DNA of 64,000 bases from Branchiostoma lanceolatum (lineage: Eukaryota > Chordata > Leptocardii > Amphioxiformes > Branchiostomatidae). The notes under the pieces were generated by a model. That model saw only the letters and a list, made by a program, of their open reading frames with translations. It did not search any database and was not told the origin of the DNA. Position numbers and translations under genes: made by a program. The stretch lies in the NCBI RefSeq assembly GCF_035083965.1, contig NC_089725.1, positions 32,805,524 through 32,869,523 of the forward strand, read 5' to 3'. This document shows, in pieces, positions 47,301 to 55,700 of this stretch; the stretch's first letter is position 1; each line of letters begins with the position of its first letter.

Positions 47301-48213
47301 CCCCACTACTGTAAGACACTGCATGAGTGTTTATGTTCTCTGCCCCCCTCCCCTGTACTAGTGTAAGACTGCTGCATGAGTTGTTAAGTCAGGGTTTATG
47401 TTCCTCCCCCTCCCCCCCCCCCCACTAGTGTAAAACAGCTGCATGAGTGTTTATGTTCTCCGCCCCCCTCCCCCCCACTAGAGTAAGACCGCTGCATGAG
47501 TTGTTAAGTCTGGGTTTATGTTCTCCGCCCCCCTCCCCCCCACTACTGTAAGACCACTGCATAAGTGTTTATGTTCTCCGCCCCCCTCCCCCCCACTAGA
47601 GTAAGACAGCTGCATGAGTTGTTAAGTCTGGGTTTATGTTTTGCTGTTAGAATCTGACGATCTGCCCTGCCTGTCTCCCCTGGACGGCACAGTCAGGGTC
47701 TCGGAAAAAGACAAATCTGCGGCAGAATCGGGTAGGTGCTGCCAGAAATAACCCGCTAAAGCGTTTTCTTTCCCCTCTCTGTTTGCGGTGGGAAGGAAAA
47801 ACGTGCTTCCACCAGTATTGTTGAGACTTGGTGTGTTTTTTATTGCGTTACCCCATTTTGTGAGCTGTGATTTCTTTTGGGTTTGTATCAAGCAGTTTGA
47901 ACCAATGCCGAAGATTACCTAGTATTGTACACACCTCTAACTTTGAGGCTGTTCGTGTTCGGGCACTTTTGCACTGAAAATTTCACATCAAAAACATAAC
48001 TGCAGTTACAAATTTTGTGAAAGATGACTTACACAAGTTACACCACTATGCAGCCTTACAAAACGTGTGTCCTATATTCGGGTGTTTGCGGTGAAGCTGT
48101 GGTCCTTTTTTGCATATTTGTACACTTCTGTTGAAAGAAAGCCTTTGTCTAAACCATGTTCTCTTGTTGTGTTTTTTGCAGACGACTCGACAGACACGGA
48201 TGACGAAGTATAG
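29369..48213 (+). CDS. WDR26: WD repeat-containing protein 26 (15 coding exons)
   Basis: WDR26 is a substrate-facing, scaffold subunit of the CTLH/GID E3 ubiquitin ligase. Exons: 29369-29583, 29678-29777, 29920-29976, 31848-31984, 37433-37530, 38790-38946, 39329-39467, 40469-40609, 41805-41924, 42311-42456, 43545-43623, 44227-44356, 44826-44996, 47651-47731, 48182-48213. Phases agree throughout and give 600 residues (human 661, the extra being mostly a longer N-terminus). Start: first in-frame ATG, protein [12 protein letters not shown]; human begins MQANG. A LisH motif ([18 protein letters not shown], about 54-71) and CTLH (about 88-160) precede the WD40 propeller (about 262-562), with [48 protein letters not shown] and [17 protein letters not shown]. 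The tail is acidic, ending STDTDDEV. Intron 7 appears to be GC-AG. Introns 4, 5, 8, 9, 11, 12 and 13 carry repeats or elements near their splice sites. Confidence 0.96.
31637..31785. repeat. Second copy of the dispersed repeat of 21478-21690
   Basis: CCCATAGCCCCACCCACCTC, AGCCACTCTCTCATT and GTGATGGACAGTCAG occur in the same order as in the SAE1 intron copy, without the microsatellite. It ends about 60 bp before WDR26 exon 4 (31848). Confidence 0.65.
31998..32420 (+). repeat. Minisatellite, about 21 bp unit, near the donor of WDR26 intron 4
   Basis: About 20 units of the type CTGGGTCACTGCTGTCTGAC start roughly 15 bp after the donor (31985) and decay towards 32420. A higher-order repeat is visible: 32060-32170 is largely repeated at 32190-32310. 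The array does not seem to include exon 4 sequence. Confidence 0.85.
32421..36215. other. Body of WDR26 intron 4, no nested gene recognised
   Basis: Mostly unique sequence. At 35340-35520 the phrase GTTTGGGGACCAG recurs four times in a degenerate repeat. At 34830-35010 there is a GC-rich patch with an 85-codon frame (34744-35001) that I could not link to any protein. No SINE boxes were found here. Confidence 0.4.
36216..36500. repeat. Diverged tandem duplication carrying CTCCAAGCAGATGT
   Basis: GATGGATGTGTGCAGCAG starts two units at 36216 and 36352. Both contain TCTCCAAGCAGATGTYGGGG followed by similar sequence around ATGCCAG and AAATAC. The unit is about 136 bp and has diverged by roughly a quarter. 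Confidence 0.6.
36722..37448 (+). repeat. Array of 54 bp units copying the WDR26 exon 5 acceptor
   Basis: Eight upstream units place an exon-like start at 37001, 37055, 37109, 37163, 37217, 37271, 37325 and 37379, exactly 54 bp apart; the true exon 5 starts at 37433. Each unit has a T-rich tract, CAG, then GTACATCATGTGCAGT (GGACATC in the first), the same bases that begin exon 5. Four older, diverged copies with acceptor-like CAG|GTA lie at 36768, 36829, 36880 and 36938. If a decoy acceptor is used, the WDR26 frame reads about eight residues (YIMCSVIY) and stops at TGA. Long open frames in other phases come from the 54 bp period and are not genes. Confidence 0.95.
37541..37805 (+). repeat. 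42 bp tandem repeat just after WDR26 exon 5, split by an insertion
   Basis: CAGCCATTTGGTGATACATC recurs four times, with CCGTAACTC.TCTGTGATAC between. The array starts about 10 bp after the donor at 37531. A 113 bp element (37620-37732) sits between copies two and three. Confidence 0.85.
37620..37732 (-). mobile_element. Second copy of the 108-113 bp interspersed element
   Basis: The complement of this stretch matches 10686-10793, from GTCTGTATAACGCAAACTCC to GAGTTCAGGCTA, with small differences. It interrupts the 42 bp tandem repeat. Confidence 0.75.
38701..38801 (+). repeat. SINE tail fragment and duplicated boundary at WDR26 exon 6
   Basis: 38701-38765 matches the tail of the SINE at 17645-17910 (GAGCTCTTCAGTGAGCTAAA and ATCGAGATCACTTTTC); no head is present. 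Its pyrimidine-rich end forms the polypyrimidine tract of the exon 6 acceptor. The first 12 bases of exon 6, CATACATGCCCC (38790-38801), also occur at 38768-38779 inside the intron. Confidence 0.7.
41336..41766. mobile_element. 431 bp inverted-repeat element next to WDR26 exon 9
   Basis: The ends are TATTCTCCAAGCAGAGGC and its complement. Inverted similarity continues for about 60 bp (GGGGTAGTTTTGTCCGGGA). CTTACTCTC (41327-41335) and CTTACTCGC (41767-41775) are a 9 bp target duplication with one change. The inner part matches, in reverse orientation, 18420-18590 and 20750-20870 of the 2.6 kb element, so it is a shorter relative. The element ends 38 bp before exon 9. Confidence 0.85.
41938..42240 (+). 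repeat. GT-rich microsatellite near the donor of WDR26 intron 9
   Basis: Degenerate (GT)n with GTTT and GCGT variants begins about 14 bp after the donor at 41925. Long open frames on both strands here are low-complexity artefacts. Confidence 0.85.
43671..44033. mobile_element. hAT-like non-autonomous element, 363 bp
   Basis: The ends are CAGGGCTGGAAAT and the complement of CAGGGCTAGAAAT, typical of hAT transposons. Inside, GTGCACC blocks are arranged as inverted repeats on both sides. No clean target duplication remains. It begins 47 bp after the donor of WDR26 exon 11. Confidence 0.75.
44096..44478 (+). repeat. Fragments of WDR26 exon 12 copied into both neighbouring introns
   Basis: 44096-44131 in intron 11 matches exon 12 positions 44237-44272 at 32 of 36 bases. 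Between them GTGTTACCATGGTTA is repeated about four times up to the acceptor. In intron 12, 44456-44476 is identical over 21 bases to the end of exon 12 (44332-44352). The copies lack their own splice context and are not usable exons. Confidence 0.85.
45158..45240 (-). repeat. Possible LINE 3' end fragment
   Basis: GTTTGTTTGAACCTTTTTTA and then AAATCGGCCTGCAGGCTGC resemble the 3' UTR and tail of the LINE at 1147-1260 (AATCGGCCCTCAGGGCCGC). It is short and diverged. It sits in WDR26 intron 13. Confidence 0.35.
45237..46955 (+). repeat. Tandem segmental duplication of about 800 bp with unequal minisatellites
   Basis: Copy A (about 45237-46042) and copy B (about 46043-46955) share GATTGGTTGGCTGTTCCCAG, TATGGCAAACTTACAAAAGC, CCTCCTAATATGGTGCTTCC and CACTCAATTGACCAGTCTGT in order. 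The 21 bp minisatellite (CTCCAGTCCAGTCTGTACCC) has about 19 units in A (45580-45980) but only two in B (46850-46900). Copy B alone contains a hAT-like insertion (46239-46726). All lies in WDR26 intron 13. Confidence 0.9.
46239..46726. mobile_element. hAT-like non-autonomous element with 5 bp target duplication
   Basis: The ends are perfect inverted repeats CAGGGTGCGAAATAC / GTATTTCGCACCCTG, flanked by ATTCA on both sides (46234-46238 and 46727-46731). The empty site can be read in duplicate copy A near 45450. GTTGCAC and TGCAACC motifs repeat near both ends. There is no transposase. Confidence 0.85.
46975..47645 (+). repeat. Degenerate tandem repeat running up to WDR26 exon 14
   Basis: Units of about 60-65 bp with GCTGCATGAGTTGTTAAGTC, GGGTTTATGTTCTC and a C-rich run (CCGCCCCCCTCCCCCC) repeat about ten times. 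The last unit ends at the acceptor TTGCTGTTAG (47650). The final unit supplies the polypyrimidine tract. Confidence 0.85.
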
Positions 48214-50856
48214 CCACTCCGCCCTCGTTGCCTCATTATGTGTAGTTCCATAGAATATTTTTCTTCAATGTTCCACACTTCTTAATCGCGTTATTTAGAT
48301 ATTGTTTATCAGATATTCATTTTTGTATTTTGACATAGTTTACTTGAGCGAGGCTGCAAACTCCCGTCGAGTTTGGAGTTTTTTTAATGGCGCTTTTCTG
48401 CATGTCCAGAAGTTGGTATTGACGGAGACAGAGAGAGTTGTGGTTGATTGTTGTAGGATTGATTGTGAATGAGAGTAGGGTGAGTTTTTCCAATGGACTA
48501 TTCTAGCCAAGCACTACAGAGCAAGTTGGCAGCACAAGGCTTGTATGTGTACATTTATGATGTATGATTGGACACTAATCCGCTGGCGATGATACAACAT
48601 TTTTATCTCATGCTGCTCATGCTTACAGACAATAGCTGACACTAGCCGGCTGTGGCTCCACAAGGCCTGTTGGGGAACTTTTAAATTAGAATTAGAATCA
48701 CCCACACTATAAGTTCCCAACTTGAGACTTTTAACTGGTCATATTTTGCTTTCGAATGTAAGATGAAACGATATACCCGGAAATATATATTAAGAGTTGT
48801 TTTAGCTCATTTATTGGGTAACCTGACGACTTGAAAGGTCCATGATCTTCTGAGATTTTGTCAGTATTTCCTCATGCATCTGAATGAATTACATTAGTCA
48901 TAATTTCAAACTACACAGAGTTATCTTTTCTGTACAAAATGTAATTTTTAATAATAATAGTAGTATTATTAGTACAGACCAAATGAAGACCCTTGAGGCC
49001 CTTGGAATTTGGAACTCCACTTTCCAAACTTTTAGTCTTGTAACCACCCTACAAGGAACATGGGAACCTCAGTTGCTTTAATTACATGTATACCCAAGTG
49101 GCGTACATGTGTGACAACAGGCCTGGATGGGGTTACAGCCGAGCTAGATACAATCAACACCACCGGATATTGTTGCATCGTCACCTTTAGTTCAAGGATA
49201 TAATGAGAATGATACAGACACTGCAGATTTCTGTTTGCTCTCTAAGCTGCTGATTTGCTGAGCATAATCCTCACCTGCCCCGCCAGGCGATGCACGCCGT
49301 TTCCTTCCCCCGCTGTTTTCACCCCTCTTCGGTACAGCTGTACTGATCTTGTCCCCAAAGTCACATATTATATCACCCAGGGACGGGAACAACCTTCCAT
49401 GAATAGCAATGATCTTTAGTTGTTTGAACCTGGACAGGCCAGTAGTAAGGTCCGAGGAATGGCGCTGTGGCGAGAACACACGACGACTCTACACGTCAGC
49501 AATAAACAATCGGCAGTGCACGGTTGCGACCCCCCTTCCACTAGACGGCGATCGCGCTGCGCCCTCACTGCGACCTGTATTTGACTTGTGTAACCCTTGA
49601 TTTCGTCATTGGAATATCATGCGAAATGGGAAAGTATGACTGAAAAGACAACAAAAGAAAATTTTAAAGATTTTTTTATCTGACATTAGTTCAGCGCTGT
49701 CAAATCGCTAGGTCGTAGTGCGGTCACGGAGGTCACCTCTTGTGGAATGGGGTGTAACCAACCGACGCCAGGGCTGTTATATCGCTCCCCACATCTTCTC
49801 AGCACAGCCACCACAGAACACCGGGCGGTTTCGCATGGGTAGAACCTGACCTGCTTTTGTAACAATCCTCATGTTCTTGTCCAGACAAGGTGTATGTTAT
49901 AAAGAATGAAATATTACCTGTATGGTATCTACACACCTGGCTACGTTCTTTCCTTGTGTCTCTGGTTGTTTTCTTGTATGTTTTACCAAGGAGGCAAATT
50001 ATGAATTAAAAAGTATCATATAGGATGTTCTTTGTAAAATACATGCCCAAAAATTTAACTACAATATACATAGTTCTGTCTGATAGCTCAATTCGAGGGG
50101 CAGTTAAAATCGATAAGTCAAGAGCTTGAGGAGGTAGTTTGATTGAATTATCCACAACTTGGTAGCCTCCTTCACAGGTATCTGGGAGCACCAGCACTTG
50201 TTTTTGGAGTGCTGATTTTCAAAATGGGCCAGGTTCTCTCATGTTGGGGTGCAGAAACTCCCCCAGGCCCTAGCATTAGAGAACCTTGCCCATGTTGACA
50301 ATTGTGAATCAGTGCCCTCTCCAAAAATCAAACTCCTGCAAAGGTGGCTAATAAGTTTGTAGTTTGCAGTAATTATCTTAACCTAATTCTGAGAATGAAA
50401 GAAATGTCACGACCAGTTCTTAATTGGAAGTACAAAATATATTTGTAAAAACTGATGACTTCAAATAATAAAGCAAATAACAAATGTCATGCCTTTGGCT
50501 CAAGGTAAAAGCTTTTGACATGTTCACTACAATTGTTGGTAACATGATTATAATAAAGCTACCTTACATCTTAAATTGAAATGCAACAAGCCTCCCTAAT
50601 ATTTAAGATTTTTGCAGGAATGTGACAATTCTGCTGTTAACTGTACACTTGCGAGTTGACAGACCTACATGCACTAAAGCTAGATAGACGTAATTCTATG
50701 AATTAATCTTCCAGCAGTTTTTTTTAGGTAAGGTTGACTTGTACAAAATGTAACTTAACTGGGTATAACTTTAAAAACTGTCCAATTTTCTGTTGCAATC
50801 TTCCCTGGAAACATGCTTCAACATAATAAACATGACTAACTTAATGTAGAAGGATT
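48214..50856. other. WDR26 3' UTR and convergent intergenic region
   Basis: The WDR26 stop is at 48213. Possible poly(A) signals include AATAAA near 49501 and 50467. A GC-richer patch at 49190-49600 holds a 95-codon minus-strand frame without ATG. No other gene was recognised. Confidence 0.4.
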
Positions 50857-51068
50857 ATGGCTGGGTTTACACCAGTTTGCCCTAATCTCCAAGCAGATCT
50901 ACACGGGGCGCGAAAATCGTATATGCTAGCCAGAGAAGCTCCAGGGGCTCCTACGGGGCTGACTAGAGCCTCTCTGGCTAGCATATACGATTTTCGCGCC
51001 CCGTGTAGATCTGCTTGGAGATTGCGTTTTGGCTGAGTTGACTCAAAAACGTGTGTAAACCCAGCCAT
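50857..51068. mobile_element. Nested foldback elements with a long perfect hairpin
   Basis: The outer ends ATGGCTGGGTTTACAC and GTGTAAACCCAGCCAT are inverted repeats. Inside, 50884-51023 is a hairpin with arms of about 58 bp starting AATCTCCAAGCAGATCTACA and continuing GGGGCGCGAAAATCG. The loop is about 25 bp. The inner part belongs to the CTCCAAGCAGA group; the outer part looks like a different element. Confidence 0.85.
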
Positions 51069-51756
51069 TGTCTAGTGAAGCTACCACCGTGGATGTCACC
51101 ATACCATGATACTGTTTGTACTGCGATTTATCGTTTAGAGAAAAGTAGAACTATTTTTTTGTAAACGTTAAATCACGGCTGCTTTCAATCACTTCCAAAG
51201 TGCCAAAATTGCCAATCTGAAAACATCTTTGAAAAGCTGACACCTTCCACCATCTCACTGGCGAGTTTGTTTTGTCAGATTTAGTTGTTAACGCAAGTTA
51301 GAAAGGGATTTGTCGGGAAATGGCTGATACGAATCTGAGTTTCAATGCGATTCACGTGGTTTGATTGGTCGGGGTGAGAAGGCAAAGTATGGTAACTTGC
51401 AGTGTGTGCCCTACCAAACAAACCATAGGTGATGTAACACGGAGAAACTGGCATAGAGTTTGAGAACCCTGAGAATTACCTACAGCTTATAGCCCTCTTC
51501 CTGAACCTTTACAAAAAGCCGTGTAGTCGATGATTCAGCACAAACAAACAATAAGTTCAACTTGTAGAGAATGAAGCAACTGGCCTCAGAGTTCATTGAA
51601 TGACCCTCTAGCCACCATCAGGTCATCAAAGGTCAAGAACCGATGGGACTCTGGGACAGAGAGCCAGAACCTGCAACACAGGAGGGGACACCGGGACTGA
51701 GAACACCTCCCATGGTTGCAGGGTTTATTTTACAACATGGCCAGTATTTCTAGCAT

Positions 51757-51968
51757 CTACCATGATCCACAGGTCGCTGGAAAAATATAAATTGGCTAAA
51801 TAGACGGATAACAAGCAAGCTATGTTACAGTTTGCAACCTATCCTGTAATCCATAGGTCGCAAACTAACTTCATTGGCGGACTACACAATCATGTAACTC
51901 CTCTGGTATGTTATCCGTCTATTTTGCCAATTTCTACTATTTTTTCAGTAACCTGTGGAGCCTGGTAG
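51757..51968. mobile_element. Foldback element with about 57 bp inverted ends
   Basis: CTACCATGATCCACAGGT at the left mirrors the right end (complement CTACCAGGCTCCACAGGT). The arms end with ATAGACGGATAAC on the left and its complement on the right. It is non-coding, between the WDR26 and CNIH4 3' ends. Confidence 0.8.
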
Positions 51969-52491
51969 AGGCTACAGTATTTCGAAATATTAGTCATTAG
52001 TGGTATTTCAGAGTTATGCACCTTTCCCAAGTGATATGTTATGTGCATGGTTACAGTCTGATGTTTTCTTTTCTGGTGTCCAACAAACTCTCGTTCCCAT
52101 GATACTGATTTATTGTAAAATATTCAATGAAAAACATTGTTGATAACGTTGGAAAAATAATGCTCAAATTGTTCACGGCCTGCCTATGACTTCAATAATG
52201 CACTCCTGCCCTCAGAAACATTTCTTACACACAAAATGGACAAATATAAGGTATCACAAAGCTTACAACATTATTTTTAAAGTAAACACCATATGACTAC
52301 AGCTTATGATGCAAAAAGAGCAACAAATTTGGTAAATCTGAAAAGGTAAACATACGGGACAAGGCAAAACTCATGTATGTAAGTTTCGTGGTGATGCCAG
52401 ATTACGATTTGACATTTTGATACCAGTAACCTATAAACCATCCTATCAAGATACTGAATCCTTGTAAAGTGTTGGTAGTTTTAAAACAGTC

Positions 52492-52497
52492 TTTATT
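52492..52497 (-). promoter_or_regulatory. Likely CNIH4 poly(A) signal
   Basis: AATAAA on the minus strand, about 300 bp after the CNIH4 stop codon. It is the first such hexamer I see in the 3' UTR. Confidence 0.55.
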
Positions 52498-52793
52498 GAT
52501 ACACGTACGCCCCTATAACCACCTTGATGTATGTTACATGGATATGGTCATTTTTTACGTACAAGTTTTGCAAGTATATGTACTAAACAAAAACTGAAGA
52601 TTGAAAAAAAGCCTAACAGTGGTTTCATTATAATATTAGCACAGTCAGCACTATTTCTGTACAACAGAAAAGACTAACAACAGTACAAGCAGTGGTTGCT
52701 GCCCAGAGTACGGCTCAGTCGAACAGAATCTGGCCTTTTTATCTACAGTACAGAGAACAAGCGTCCGTCTCCTGTGCAGGGCTGTCTTCATCA

Positions 52794-55700
52794 TCAGGTG
52801 CTCACTACTATCAATGCATAAATCATACTGGAAAAAACACAGGTAGGGAATAAGTTAGCAACATGCCCAGGTACAACACCAGTACAGGTATTACACAGGT
52901 ACAACACCAGAACAGGTATTACACCAGAACAGGTACAACACCAGAACAGGTATTGCACAGGTACAACACCAGAACAGGTACAACACCAGAACAGGTATTG
53001 CACAGGTACAACACCAGAACAGGTAAAACACCAGAACAGGTATTGCACAGGTACAACACCAGAACAGGTATTACACAGGTACAACACCAGAACAGGTACA
53101 ACACCAGAACAGGTACAACACCAGAACAGGTACAACACCAGAACAGGTATTGCACAGGTACAACACCAGAACAGGTACAACACCAGAACAGGTATTGCAC
53201 AGGTACAACACCAGAACAGGTACAACACCAGAACAGGTATTGCACAGGTACAACACCAGAACAGGTATTACACAGGTACAACAGCAGTACAGGTACTGCA
53301 CAGGTACAACACCAGAACAGGTACAGCACCAGAACAGGTATTACACAGGTACAACACCAGAACAGGTATTACATAGGTACAACACCAGAACAGGTACAAC
53401 AGCAGTACAGGTACTGCACAGGTACAACACCAGAACAGGTAAAACACCAGAACAGGTATTACACAGGTACAACACCAGAACAGGTATTACATAGGTACAA
53501 CACCAGAACAGGTATTGCACAGGTACAACACCAGAACAGGTATTGCACAGGTACAACACCAGAACAGGTACTGCACAGGTAAAACACCAGAACAGAACTA
53601 CCAGGTTAGTATGAAGGAGAATTAACCTCCATAGTTTGCAAAGATGACAGCAGAAACTTTCAGTTCTGGTTTAATAGAACATTATGGAAGACAGAGTGTT
53701 GACAAATATTTGCAGAGAGGATAAAAGAGACTAACCAGCTAGAAAAGAGGATATCAGGCTATCTTCACACAGCCCTCCCTTTCATTGAAAAAAACAACAA
53801 CTGAAATTCCTCCCTTTCAAGTGATACACCATACAGCCTGTACAGTATACAGGGAGGCTCTGCTAAACTGGGATGAGGTTTCCAACCAGCTCTCAGCCAA
53901 TCAGAGAATCACCTAAATGTTTTCTCTACGTAAAGTCGATTCTGATTGGCTGACAGCTGGTTAAAGGCCACATCCACAAAAGTGGAAACCTCTGTCCGGT
54001 TTTGCAGAGCCTCCCCAAGGTACATGTAGATTGTATAGGCCTTGGGGCAAGGCTCTGTGTAGGAGAATGGCTACACATGATGATGTCTACAACAGCTGCA
54101 CTCCCAAACTTGGTTTAGCAGAGGTAGGTTGATTGTATAGGTCTTAAGGCAAGGTTCTGCGTAGGAGAATGAATACATATCTGTTTGCAACAGCTTCCAA
54201 CCCACCTGTACAGGTACAAGAAGAAGCAGAGCAGGTGGAAGCCCAGTTTGGCCATGGACTCCTTCATGTAGGTCTTCAGCTGGCCCCTATTGTGGATCTC
54301 TGTAGGATCGTACACTCCTGTGTTACCGCTCGGGATCTGGGTAAACCTATAAGTACAAAACACTCCCATAACTACAAAACTTAACACTGAAAAGGCACCG
54401 TAATATTTATACTTTCAACTGACACGCGAAACTTCAATGTACATCAAGCAATAACTTGAAATGTAATGCTTTAAAGGTTGATAAGACTGATTAGATATTT
54501 AAGATTCATGTCAGCTGTGTTGAGTGCAGGTAAGTGCCTTCATCAGGTTGGAACGACCAAAGCTGATGTCATGTGATCATTAGGCCATTGACCTGATGAG
54601 TGATTGGTCAGTCAAACCTGACAAAGGTTGTGGTACCGGTAGGTTCGACTGTCAAACAAGGGGACCCGAGTTCGAACCTGGGCTGCCCCCAGACATGTCT
54701 GGACATGCGCCCCGACGTTGTGCCCTTGGGAAAGGCACTTAACACGACTTTCCTCACTTCACTCAGGTGTAAATGAGTACCTAGCTCATCTAGGGTTAGG
54801 GACGTCCCTTGGATAGGACGTTAAATGGAGGTTCCGTGTTTGGGGAGAGCCACACCCCGCGCACGTAAAAGAACCCACCACACCTTTCGAAAAAGAGTAG
54901 GGGCATGCCCCGGTGTGCGATGGTCCAAAACCTATAGTCCCATGACCACACATGGGTTTGCCCTTAGTAATAGCCTGGCATGTACATGCTGAACCAATAA
55001 AATTTATTGGTTCAGCATGTACATGCCTGTTAAAGTACCATCACCATTACTAAATTCTGTACTCTGCTCCTGACCTGTAGATGTGCCATGCTGCCAGCGG
55101 TGCGTTGAGGAGAAACAGCGCCCAGTGTAGCGACACCAGCAGTAGCAGGGTCAGGCAGCAGTGGGCTATCAACTCTGGCAGGATCCACTAAAAGAACACA
55201 AAACACTCAGTCAGACACAGTGCAGACACTGTATGCAATCTTTAGCTAACTGCTAGGTGGGGCAACTGCACTGAAACTGTACACATGAGCTTCACTTCTA
55301 CAAAGCAACCTCCTTGCACAAAGGAAACACTTCTGTGCCGTGTTGCGAACAAAATGCCAGTAAAAGAAACAACAGAGATAACAAATAAACAACATTGTAA
55401 TGTGTGAACTATCTTAGCTCTGTACATGTCCTGTCATGTACCCCCAGTTTCAGCCTTCTGTTTCTTGAAAATTTTATACAAAAAGCGATACACATTCAGT
55501 CACTTACGAAAGATAGCCGATGCTGTCTGAAATGTCTGACTGTTTCAAAATCTTATCCAGTTGCTGGAGTAACTATTTTTGGCGTACCTACACATTTATT
55601 ATTTTATGGCCACTGTCAATAACTACAATAGAATCAATGGCTCTCTCTAAACAAAATGGTACTATAAAGACATGAAAACTGATATTTGTGCTTCAGAATT

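Noticed and set aside
49192..49479. 95-codon minus-strand frame in a GC-richer patch, possible extra gene between WDR26 and CNIH4
   Set aside because: It has no ATG anywhere in the frame, is preceded by a stop, and matches no family I know. A 3' exon reading with an acceptor near 49435 is possible but no upstream exon was found.
52863..53582. Frames up to 239 codons rich in [10 protein letters not shown]
   Set aside because: They follow the minisatellite period on both strands and code no known domain.
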